Source: CAWATZ01 sp963784995
Lineage (GTDB): Bacteria > Planctomycetota > Planctomycetia > Gemmatales > Gemmataceae
Reading direction: 5' to 3'
Assembly (NCBI GenBank): GCA_963784995.1
Contig: CAWATZ010000007.1
Span: forward strand, 806,001-870,000
DNA length: 64,000 bases
Position numbers and translations under genes: made by a program. The notes beneath the pieces were generated by a model that had not been told where the DNA came from, ran no database searches, and worked only from the letters and a program-made list of their open reading frames with translations. Each line of letters starts with the position of its first letter. The stretch's first letter is position 1. This document shows positions 36,136 through 43,969 of the stretch, one piece after another.

Positions 36136-37678
36136 GGGGGTGATCGTTTCCCATCGTCAGAGTTCCGGGAAGTGGGGTGCCCACCGCGTACACCAGCCGG
36201 GCCAGGGCCGTCTGGTAATCGTAGCGGGCACTGTCACGATTCTGCTGGGCGCGGATGAGGGTCAGCTCCGCATCCACCACGTCGGTCGGCGTGGCGTCGC
36301 CGCGAGCGAACAGGCTGCGCACCCGCCGGCGATTCTCCTCGGCCTGAGTGACCATGGTCCGGCTCAGCTCAATCCGCTGCCGGGCGTCCTCGATACCAAG
36401 GTAAGCGATGTTGACCTCGTAGGCAATGCGGTCGCAGATTTCCTTGCCGCGGGCGATGGCTTCGCGGACCTCCGCCTGGGCGGCACGCACCCGACCCACC
36501 CGGCGTCCGCCCTCAAAGAGGGTCAGCTCCAGGTTCAGCCCGCCCACGAGGAGGTTGGGCTGGCTGACGGTTGGCCCATCCTGGTGCGATCCAGTGCCCC
36601 CCACCAGGATGCGCGGCAGGAACTCCGCCTTCGCCACGTCCTTGCCCAGCCGCGCGGAGCGGACCGTCTCCAGGACCACCCGGAACTCGTCGCGGTGGTC
36701 CGCGGCCAGTTGCAGGCACTCGGCGAGGTTCCTGTGGAAGACCGGCTCGCCGGTCACGTCAACGACCCGGGTACTCGAGCTGACGTTGACGCCCATCACC
36801 TGGTTCAGCTGGGCAATGGCCCCGGCCTCGGCAGTCCTGGCCCGGACTTGCCCCAGCTGCATCTCGGCCAGGAACACCTCGGCCCGGTAAACGTCGTTGC
36901 GGATCGCGGTGCCGCGCTTGAGGAAGTTGCGGGCGTCGCGCAGGTCCGACTCGGCCCGGCGGACCGCCTCCTCGGCGACCCGCCGGCTGGCCTGCGCTTG
37001 CAGGACGGCGAAGTACGCGGCAGCAACCTGGAACGTCACGGTTTGCCGGGCCCGGAAGTACTGCAAGCGAGCGATCTCGACGGCCGACACGGCCTGACCG
37101 TACTTCCCGGATGTTCGGCCAAAGTCCCAGAGGATCCCTTGCACGCTCAGCTCGCTCCGCTCAAACCGGTCGGCCGCCGTCCCGTAAGCGACGTTGCCCA
37201 CGTAGGTCGGGATGGTCGGCAATACGAACGTGTCGGAGGAATTCTCGCTCTGGAGGTGGCGGAACGAGAAGCGGGCGTCGGGGAGAAAATCGGCGAAGGC
37301 GATCTGCTCGCCCCCCTCGGCCCGGGCGATCCGCTCGTGCATTGCCTCCAGCTGCGGGCTGTGCTGCAAGGCCAGCTCCACCGCCTGCTCCAGAGTCAGC
37401 GGCGTGAGCGGCACCGCCGAATCGCCGCAAAGGACCGCAACGGTGCCGGCTTCGTCGGGCTGTGACACTGGGGCCGGCGCTGCGCTGGGCTCGGGAGCTG
37501 TCGAGACCGGCAAGATTTCAGGAGGGGGCAAGATGCGCTGCTGAAGGCCGCCCGGTGCGGGATCGGTGTGGAAGCAGGCGCAGCCAAGCACCCAGGCCGG
37601 CAGCATCCCGACCGGCAGCCACCACGCCCAGAAGCCGCGCCGCCGGGTGCGCGGCCGGATCGCTCGCGGCTGCGGCAT
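36128..37678 (-). CDS. TolC-family outer-membrane efflux protein
   Basis: A 516-residue outer-membrane factor. The ATG at 37678 is preferred; an upstream TTG at 37699 would add seven residues. The N-terminus is Arg-rich with a hydrophobic segment ending LGCACF, which may be a lipobox, so it may be lipid-anchored. Two TolC repeats are visible: LTLEQAVELALQHSPQLEAM and a later coiled-coil half (LTLFEGGRRVGRVRAAQAEV). It is the first gene of the overlapping TolC-HlyD-MFS operon. Confidence 0.92.
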   Translation of the reverse strand: MPQPRAIRPRTRRRGFWAWWLPVGMLPAWVLGCACFHTDPAPGGLQQRILPPPEILPVSTAPEPSAAPAPVSQPDEAGTVAVLCGDSAVPLTPLTLEQAVELALQHSPQLEAMHERIARAEGGEQIAFADFLPDARFSFRHLQSENSSDTFVLPTIPTYVGNVAYGTAADRFERSELSVQGILWDFGRTSGKYGQAVSAVEIARLQYFRARQTVTFQVAAAYFAVLQAQASRRVAEEAVRRAESDLRDARNFLKRGTAIRNDVYRAEVFLAEMQLGQVRARTAEAGAIAQLNQVMGVNVSSSTRVVDVTGEPVFHRNLAECLQLAADHRDEFRVVLETVRSARLGKDVAKAEFLPRILVGGTGSHQDGPTVSQPNLLVGGLNLELTLFEGGRRVGRVRAAQAEVREAIARGKEICDRIAYEVNIAYLGIEDARQRIELSRTMVTQAEENRRRVRSLFARGDATPTDVVDAELTLIRAQQNRDSARYDYQTALARLVYAVGTPLPGTLTMGNDHPHD

Positions 37679-37948
37679 GCGCTCCGGAGTCCTCGGCAAA
37701 CCATCTTCCTTGTGCTGGCAACAGACCCATCCTCATACCGGCACAGCCGGCACTGGTCAATCCCAGGCGGTGGCCACGGCCCGGAGCGGCCCCGCTTCCT
37801 TCTTGTCCTCCTGGCTCCGGCCGGGTACACTAACATTCATGTCCTTCCCCAATTCTCGGCGGCCCGGATTGCACCGAGAAGAACTCGCCCGGCCCGAACG
37901 GGCAATGACAACAGCCACCAGTGTTTCCATTCCAGAGGGGGACGAACC

Positions 37949-38573
37949 ATGCGCCGGTCGTTGGTGATCGGAGGGGTGCTGATTCTCGCTGTACTGATCC
38001 TCGCCGATCGGTTAGGATCTCAACCCAAGCCGCCTCAAGCGCCCAGAACGCGGATGGGCCTGGTCAACATGGCCCAGGTGCTCCGGGACTATGTCAAGGT
38101 CGCGGCCTTGACCGCGGAGAACCAGAAGCTGCTCAAGCCCTACCAGGAGAAGCTCCAGGACCTCAAGGAACAAATCGACGCCCACACCAAGGCGCTGGAG
38201 CAAAAGGACCTGTCCGAGGAGAGCCGGGCCCAGCACCAGAAGAAGCTCAAGGCCCGCCAGCGGGAACTGGAGGACGTCTCCAACGACTACAAGGTGCAGT
38301 TCGCCAAGAAGAACGAGGAGCAGATGACCAGCGTGTACAAGGAAGTGGCGGAAGCCGCGCAGGCGCTATGCCAGGGCCAAGGACCTTGACCTGGTGCTGC
38401 ACTACAACGACCTGCCCGCCGGCTCACCCGAGTTCTACAGTGGGTTCAACGTCAGCCGGAAGATCCAGAACGGCAGCTTGTTCCCGCTGTACGTCGCTCC
38501 GGGAGTGGACATTACCAAGGAACTTGTGGATACGCTGAACGAGAGCTATCGCAAGAGCAAGAGCGACGAATGA
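37949..38573 (+). CDS. OmpH/Skp-like periplasmic protein, copy 1, one frameshift
   Basis: An OmpH/Skp-like protein (periplasmic chaperone family). The N-terminal hydrophobic segment LVIGGVLILAVLILADRL is a signal anchor or uncleaved signal. It continues MGLVNMAQVLRDYVKV and a long charged coiled coil. A one-base insertion near 38363 (CAGgCGCTATGCC) breaks the frame; after it the protein runs YARAKDLDLVLHYNDLPAGS to SYRKSKSDE and the stop at 38571-38573. GAGGGGG precedes the ATG. It is the upstream member of a tandem pair with the gene at 38659. Confidence 0.85.
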
Positions 38574-38658
38574 TCGGTGGAACGGAAGAGGCACCGTGGC
38601 GGGTTGCGTTGTCGATTCGCCGTCTGCAAGACGCAGGTACTTTCCAGGGAGAAGGACA

Positions 38659-39286
38659 ATGAGACGGTCGCTTCAAGTCGGAGGAATGGTGTTGATCCTG
38701 GGGACGCTGGTACTCGTCGGCCACCTGGCCTCCGCGCCGAAGCAGACCCCGACACCGCGAACCCGGATCGCACTGATCAACCTGGCCCAGGTGTTCAAGG
38801 GCTACCACAAGGTCACCGCCTACGCCAACGAAAGCAAGAAGCTGCTGGAGCCCTATCAGGAAAAGGCCAAGGAGCTGAAGGAACAGATCGAGGCGCACGC
38901 CAAGGCACTGGAAGACAAGACGCTTCCCGAGGAGACTCGCAAGGAACACGAGCGGAAACGCAAGCTCCGCGAGCGGAAGATGGAGGACCTCGCCAACGAA
39001 GCCAAGGAGCTGTACACGAAGAAGAACGAGGCGCAAATGCTGATCGTGTACAAGGAAGTCATGGCAGAAGCCCACCGTTATGCGAAGGCCCATGACATCG
39101 ACCTGGTGATGCACTACAACGACGTGCCGGCCGATAATCCGGAGTACTGGAAGGCAGGCAACGTCGCCCGGAAAATCCAGGCCGGGGCGACCATCCCCAT
39201 GTACGATGGCGCCGGGGGTCGAGATCACTCAGGACATCATCGCGGCCCTGAATGCGAAGGAGGGGGGCGGCAAGGACACGCCTTGA
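38659..39286 (+). CDS. OmpH/Skp-like periplasmic protein, copy 2, one frameshift
   Basis: Paralogue of the preceding gene, sharing MRRSL...GG, LINLAQVFKGYHKV, the coiled coil, and YAKAHDIDLVMHYNDVPADN. GAAGGA precedes the ATG. Near 39205-39212 a one-base shift replaces the tail; in the next frame it reads MAPGVEITQDIIAALNAKEG and ends at 39286, matching copy 1 (APGVDITKELVDTLNES). It probably works as a periplasmic holdase for outer-membrane proteins, though the C-terminal part differs from classical Skp. Confidence 0.85.
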
Positions 39287-39291
39287 ACTCC

Positions 39292-39392
39292 ACCCAGGGC
39301 GATGCCCTGGGCTATTCTGTTGCGCCCCTTCGGGGCTGTTGGCTTTCGCCCCGAAGGGGCGCAACAGAATAGCCCAGGGCATCGCCCTGGGT
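39292..39392. repeat. 45-bp perfect inverted repeat at convergent junction, family G
   Basis: Arms 39292-39336 and 39348-39392 are perfect complements around an 11-base loop. It begins six bases after the OmpH copy 2 stop and precedes the convergent amidohydrolase stop. It differs from the 30854-30960 element mainly by paired changes in both arms. Confidence 0.93.
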
Positions 39393-39415
39393 CTGCGCGT
39401 CGCGGCTAACAAAGC

Positions 39416-40302
39416 TCAACCATCCTTCCACCGCCGGGTCAGGTCGCCGTAGAAGTCGATCCGCCGATCACGGAAGAAGGGCCAGTTCCGGCGCGTCTCG
39501 AGCATCCGGCGCGGTCGCAGGTCGCCACCAACACCTCTTCCTTGTCGGTGCTGCCCTGGGTCAGCATCCGGCCGAACGGATCGCTGACGAAGGAATTGCC
39601 CCAGAACTGCAAGCCCCCGTCCGCGGCCCCTTCGTGGCCGACGCGGTTGACCGCCGCGACGTAGACGCCGTTGGCGATGGCGTGGGAGCGCTGGATCGTC
39701 ACCCAGGCGTCACGCTGCGCTTCGCCCCATTGCTCCTTCTCGGCGGGGTGCCAGCCGATGGCCGTCGGGTAGAACAGCACCTCGGCCCCTTGCAGGGCCG
39801 TCAGCCGGGCCCCCTCCGGAAACCACTGGTCCCAGCAAACCAGCACGCCGATCCGGGCAAAGCGCGTCTCAAAGACCCGGAAACCCAGATCGCCTGGCGT
39901 GAAATAATACTTCTCGAAGTAGAGCGGATCGTCCGGTACGTGCATTTTGCGATACAACCCGAGCAGCTTGCCGTCGGCGTCCAGGATCACAGCGGTGTTG
40001 TGGTAGAGGCCGGGCGAGCGCTGCTCGAACAGGGAGCCGACAATCACCGTTCCCGTTTCCCGGGCGGCCCGGGCCAGCCGCTCCGTCGAGGGACCGGGAA
40101 TGGGCTCGGCCAGGTCGAAGAGACTCGGGTCCTGCCGCTGGCAAAAATACTGCGAGCGGAACAGCTCCTGGGTGCAGATGATCTGGGCGCCCTCGCGCGC
40201 GGCCCGGTGAATGCCCTGCAGGGCGCGTTCCAGGTTGTCGGCGGGATCCTGGCTGCAGCGCATCTGCACCAGGCCCACGGTAAACGAGTTGGCTGCCGGC
40301 AT
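39416..40302 (-). CDS. Nitrilase-family amidohydrolase (N-carbamoylputrescine amidohydrolase-like)
   Basis: About 295 residues. The Glu-Lys-Cys catalytic triad of the nitrilase superfamily is present: Glu46 in IICTQELFRSQYF, Lys in LYRKMHVPDDPLY, Cys in VLVCWDQWFPEGAR. The MHVPDDP and FTPGDLGFRVF segments are those of N-carbamoylputrescine amidohydrolase (AguB), which makes putrescine. A one-base shift near 39515 alters the tail; the correct frame reads LETRRNWPFFRDRRIDFYGD and ends at 39416. GAGGTGA precedes the ATG. No agmatine deiminase is adjacent, so the pathway role is not certain. Confidence 0.87.
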
Positions 40303-40348
40303 CGCTTGGTCACCTCAAACTCGGACCCCTCTCGAATTCGGCAAGGCC

Positions 40349-40435
40349 GCCGAGCCGCGCACGCAGCGCAGCGGAGTAAGCGGCCCTGCGGGCTCCCGGA
40401 CCGCTTACTCCGCTGCGCTGCGTGCGCGGCTCGGC
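40349..40435. repeat. 35-bp perfect inverted repeat, family F
   Basis: Arms 40349-40383 and 40401-40435 are perfect complements. It is nearly identical to the palindromes at 26995-27070 and 53578-53664. It lies between the divergent amidohydrolase and uracil-DNA glycosylase genes. Confidence 0.92.
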
Positions 40436-40568
40436 CACTGCTATCCGGCTTCCTCCCTGCCAGAATCGAGAGGGGCACCCTCAAACTCGGCTGGATTCGT
40501 TCAAAGCTCCGGATAGGCTTATTGTAGGGGCGCTGTCGCCTTGTTGTTGCGTCCCCTGGAGGAAAAGC

Positions 40569-41396
40569 ATGTCGGAGCCATCGCGTCCCGACCCAGCCGA
40601 ACTGGGCCGGCAACTGCGCAACCACCTGGAAAGCCTCAAGGCCGCCGGCATCGACTTCTTGCCGGCCAGCGCCGGCGAGCCGGCACCGCAGCCGCCACCG
40701 GCAGCGATCCCGGCCGGGAGCGCGTCCAGCCCGGCCGCTCCCGCAACGCCGCTGCCGGTGGTGACGCAGAATTCGCTCCTGTTCGCGGCGGAACCTCCCC
40801 CCGGCGAGGATACGCCGGAAGCCCGCCAGCGGGAGCTGACCGCCCTGGCGGCCCGTGTCGCCGAGTGTACCCGCTGCCCGCACCTGGCCGCGACGCGGAC
40901 TCAGACCGTCTTCGGCGTCGGGCCGCTCGACCCGGAACTCTGCTTTGTCGGCGAGGCCCCCGGTGCGACCGAGGACCAGCGCGGCGAGCCGTTTGTCGGT
41001 GAGGCGGGCCAGCTGCTCAACCGGATCATCACCGCGATGGGAATGCGTCGCGAGGACGTGTTCATTTGCAACATCATTCGCTGCAGGCCTCCCAACAATC
41101 GCGTGCCCAATGCCGAGGAAGCGGCCCATTGCCGCGAGTATCTCGAACGGACCCTGGAACTGGTCCGGCCGCATCACGTATGCTGCCTGGGCGCGTGTGC
41201 CGCCCAGAACCTGCTGGGCACCACGCAGGGAATTGGCCGGATGCGCGGCCGGGTCTTTCGCTACAACAGCATTCCTGTGGTCTGCACCTATCACCCCGCC
41301 TACCTGCTGCGCAATCCGGCGGACAAGAAAGCAGTGTGGGAGGACATGCAGAAGCTGCTCACCCTGATGGGTCGGCCGATTCCGGGGAAAGGGTGA
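40569..41396 (+). CDS. Uracil-DNA glycosylase, family 4/5 (iron-sulfur)
   Basis: A 275-residue DNA repair enzyme that removes uracil from DNA. GGAGGAAAAGC precedes the ATG. After a proline/alanine-rich N-terminal extension of about 90 residues come CTRCPHLAATR (two Fe-S Cys), motif A GEAPGATEDQRGEPFVGEAG, NIIRCRPPNNRVPN, CLGACAAQNLLG (a third Cys), and motif B TYHPAYLLRNP. The Cys set supports a 4Fe-4S cluster. The gene at 41405 follows by 8 bases. Confidence 0.95.
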   Translation: MSEPSRPDPAELGRQLRNHLESLKAAGIDFLPASAGEPAPQPPPAAIPAGSASSPAAPATPLPVVTQNSLLFAAEPPPGEDTPEARQRELTALAARVAECTRCPHLAATRTQTVFGVGPLDPELCFVGEAPGATEDQRGEPFVGEAGQLLNRIITAMGMRREDVFICNIIRCRPPNNRVPNAEEAAHCREYLERTLELVRPHHVCCLGACAAQNLLGTTQGIGRMRGRVFRYNSIPVVCTYHPAYLLRNPADKKAVWEDMQKLLTLMGRPIPGKG

Positions 41397-41404
41397 GGCC
41401 ATTC

Positions 41405-42646
41405 ATGCGGTTTGCGCTCCTGGGCAATCACCCCGACGGCGTGGAGCTGGCCCGGGCCCTGGTCGAGTCGGGCCGGCAGCAGCTCCTGGTGTACACGCAT
41501 CCGCTACCCAGTTGGGCCGCCGAGGCTCAGGGCGTCAATGACCTGGAGGAAGTGCTGGCCGATCCGGCGGTTGAGGTCGTGATTGTGGCCAGTTCACTGG
41601 ACAATCGCGCGGCTCACCTGCGCCGGGCCTTGCAGTCGGAGCGGCACGTCCTGTGCGTCTGGCCGCCTGATGACACCCCGGACATCGCCTACGAGGCTTC
41701 CCTGATCCAGAAGGACACCGGCTGCCTGCTCTTGCCCATCCTGACCGAGGGTTTGCACCCGGCCGTCCGGCGGCTGGCTTCCCTGCTGGACACCGCCGAC
41801 GAAACCGGCCCCCTGGGCCGACTCCGCTTCCTGGAACTGGAACGATCCGAGCCTGGACCGGTGCTGCTCAACACTGGTCTGGACGGCCTGAAACCGTCGT
41901 TTCCGGGCTGGGACCTGCTGGGTCGGATCGGTGGCGAGATCGCCGAGATTTCCGCGTTTGCCGGCCCCGAGGAGGTGCCGGAGGACGAGCCGGTCCTGGT
42001 GGCCGGCCGCTTTCAGAGGGGCGGGCTGTTCCAGGAAACCTTGCTGCCGGATCGGGTGGAAGCACGCTGTCGCCTGACCGTGCAGGCAACCCAGGGCGAG
42101 GCCGAGCTGTTGTTTCCAGCGGGCCTGCAAGGTCAGGCCGCGCTCCGCTGGCAGACGTACGGGGGAAAACGCGACGAGGAAAGCTGGCCGCCCTGGCGGG
42201 CGGGGCCAACCCTGGTGGAAGCGTTCGAATCGGCCCTGCCCCGGGATGCTGCTCCCACTCCTCCCCAGAGCAGGCCCAGTCCAACCGCCATCCAGGAAGC
42301 GCAGATTCCGGAGATTCGGACTGCGATTCCCGGCGTGCCAGGTGCCACGGGCGAAACGGCCATGCTGGACTGGCAAGACGCCATCCGGGGTGCGGAACTG
42401 GACGATGCCGCCCGGCGGAGCATCGAGAAGCGGCGCAGCAGCACCCTGGAGTATCCCGAGGCCAGCGAGGAGGTGGGGTTCAAGGGGACGATGACACTCG
42501 TTGGCTGCGGCGTCCTGTGGGCCGTGATCCTGATGCTGTTCCTGGCCCGCTGGGCCCCGTGGCTGGGCGTGGTGATCTTCGTCCTGCTGGGGCTGTTCCT
42601 GGCGCTGCAGCTGTTTCGCTTCCTCATTCCGCGGAAGCCTCAGTAG
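41405..42646 (+). CDS. Gfo/Idh/MocA-like protein with C-terminal membrane segments
   Basis: A 413-residue protein. The N-terminal part looks like a Rossmann domain (RFALLGNHPDGVELARALVE; LADPAVEVVIVASSLDNRA), as in Gfo/Idh/MocA oxidoreductases, but the usual GxGxxG is GNHPDG, so NAD(P) binding is doubtful. The middle part is beta-rich. A Pro-rich stretch leads to two transmembrane helices at the end (TLVGCGVLWAVILMLFLA; LGVVIFVLLGLFLALQLF). It probably forms an operon with the glycosylase gene. The stop TAG is the first triplet of a palindrome. Confidence 0.75.
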   Translation: MRFALLGNHPDGVELARALVESGRQQLLVYTHPLPSWAAEAQGVNDLEEVLADPAVEVVIVASSLDNRAAHLRRALQSERHVLCVWPPDDTPDIAYEASLIQKDTGCLLLPILTEGLHPAVRRLASLLDTADETGPLGRLRFLELERSEPGPVLLNTGLDGLKPSFPGWDLLGRIGGEIAEISAFAGPEEVPEDEPVLVAGRFQRGGLFQETLLPDRVEARCRLTVQATQGEAELLFPAGLQGQAALRWQTYGGKRDEESWPPWRAGPTLVEAFESALPRDAAPTPPQSRPSPTAIQEAQIPEIRTAIPGVPGATGETAMLDWQDAIRGAELDDAARRSIEKRRSSTLEYPEASEEVGFKGTMTLVGCGVLWAVILMLFLARWAPWLGVVIFVLLGLFLALQLFRFLIPRKPQ

Positions 42647-42697
42647 GTCAGGCTTTCCAGCCTGACAAGCAGTGTCAGGCTGGAAAGCCTGACCTAC
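42643..42697. repeat. 25-bp perfect palindrome supplying stops to both converging genes
   Basis: Arms 42643-42667 and 42673-42697, 5-base loop. The outer GTAGGTC of each arm provides the TAG of the plus-strand gene (42644-42646) and of the minus-strand M42 gene (42694-42696). Probably also a bidirectional terminator. Confidence 0.95.
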
Positions 42698-43776
42698 GGC
42701 GTCCAGTCAATGTCGGCCGTCAGCCCCTGGCAGAACGCCGCCAGCAGCTGGGCGGCATGGTCCAGATCGTCGAGGCTGACCATCTCCACTGGGCTGTGCA
42801 TGTAGCGATTGGGAATGCCCACCAGTCCCGTGGCCACGCCCTCGCGCGTCAGCTGCATCACGTTGGCGTCGGTCCCGGTCGCCCGGGGGGTGCCGCGGAT
42901 CTGCACGGGGACCTCGCGCTCTTTCGCCGTGCTGCTCAGACGGTCCAGCACCCGCGGGCTGATGTTCGGCCCACGAAACAGCACCGGCCCCGAACCGAGC
43001 CGGGTGTCGCCCAGCTGCTTCTTGTCGTTGCCGGGCGTGTCGGTGGCATGGCAGACGTCCACGGCGATGCCGACCGTGGGATGGATGCCGTAGGCGCTGG
43101 TGGTCGCCCCGCGCAGGCCGATCTCCTCCTGCACCGTGGACACGCAATACACCGGGACCTGCACCGGCTGGCCGTGCAGCAGCCGCAGCGTCTCCATCAC
43201 GGTCCACAGACCGACCTTGTCGTCCATCGCCGGAGACACGGCCAACCCATTGCGCAGGGGTCGATAGCCGAGGGCGAACGTCACCGTGTCGCCGGGCTGG
43301 ACCAGCTCCTCGGCCTCCTTGCGATCCTTGACGCCAATGTCGATCCAGACGTCGGTGAACTGCGGCACCTTGTTGCGCTCGTCGCTGGTCAGCAGGTGCG
43401 GCGCCCGCCGGGCAATCACGCCCGGGATGCCGCCGTCCTTGCCCCAGACGGTCAGGCTCTGGCCCAGCAGGATTTGCATGTCCCAGCCGCCAATCGGCTG
43501 CACGTAGAGGAAACCGTTGTCGTCCACGTGCTGGACCATCAGGGCGATCTGGTCGCAGTGGCCGGCCAGCATGATCCGGGGGACCTCGCCGGTTGGACCC
43601 GCTTTCTCGCTGATGGGATAACGGATGGCGATGACGTTGCCGTGCCGATCGGTCCGGACATCGTCGGCGTAAGTCTTTGCCCAGTCGCGGACAACGTCCT
43701 GGATACGCTGCTCGTAACCGGAGGGGCTTGGTGTCTCGAGGAGCTTGCGAAGAAACTCGTGCGCTAGATCGTGCAT
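42694..43776 (-). CDS. M42-family metallo-aminopeptidase
   Basis: A 360-residue M42 peptidase (glutamyl aminopeptidase/FrvX type) that removes N-terminal residues from peptides. Binuclear metal ligands are visible: His in IMLAGHCDQIALMV, Asp in VSPAMDDKVGLWTV, the catalytic and metal Glu in STVQEEIGLRGA, Asp in GIAVDVCHATD and His in NRYMHSPVEMVSL. The ATG at 43776 is the only reasonable start. Length is normal and there is no signal peptide, so it is cytoplasmic. A 9-bp palindrome lies 40 bases upstream. Confidence 0.93.
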   Translation of the reverse strand: MHDLAHEFLRKLLETPSPSGYEQRIQDVVRDWAKTYADDVRTDRHGNVIAIRYPISEKAGPTGEVPRIMLAGHCDQIALMVQHVDDNGFLYVQPIGGWDMQILLGQSLTVWGKDGGIPGVIARRAPHLLTSDERNKVPQFTDVWIDIGVKDRKEAEELVQPGDTVTFALGYRPLRNGLAVSPAMDDKVGLWTVMETLRLLHGQPVQVPVYCVSTVQEEIGLRGATTSAYGIHPTVGIAVDVCHATDTPGNDKKQLGDTRLGSGPVLFRGPNISPRVLDRLSSTAKEREVPVQIRGTPRATGTDANVMQLTREGVATGLVGIPNRYMHSPVEMVSLDDLDHAAQLLAAFCQGLTADIDWTP

Positions 43777-43816
43777 ACTAATTCTGACTCGTACTCGCCT
43801 TGCTCACCTGGAGGGA

Positions 43817-43835
43817 CGTGACTCGACGAGTCACG
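43817..43835. promoter_or_regulatory. Perfect 9-bp palindrome upstream of M42 peptidase
   Basis: CGTGACTCG-A-CGAGTCACG, about 40 bases before the M42 start on the minus strand, where an operator could lie. A role as a terminator or transcription-factor site is possible. Confidence 0.4.
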
Positions 43836-43884
43836 CAACGTAACCAGTTTAGGCGGTAGCACCGGCAAGGGTCAATACGGAGCT

Positions 43885-43968
43885 GTTAGCCGCGACGCGG
43901 AGCGCAGCAGCGGAGCGCGGGGCAGCTGCCCCGCGCTCCGCTGCGCTGCGCTCCGCGTCGCGGCTAAC
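43885..43968. repeat. Inverted repeat of about 40-bp arms
   Basis: The two halves pair throughout apart from a two-base indel, with a GGGGCAGCTGCCCC centre. The outer GTTAGCCGCGACGCGG motif resembles the tail next to the family G elements. It ends one base before the stop of the minus-strand 901-residue gene. Confidence 0.88.
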
Positions 43969-43969
43969 A

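Noticed and set aside
37949..39286. Programmed ribosomal frameshifting in the OmpH-like genes.
   Set aside because: No slippery heptamer or downstream structure at the shift sites, and shifts in many unrelated genes make indel errors more likely.
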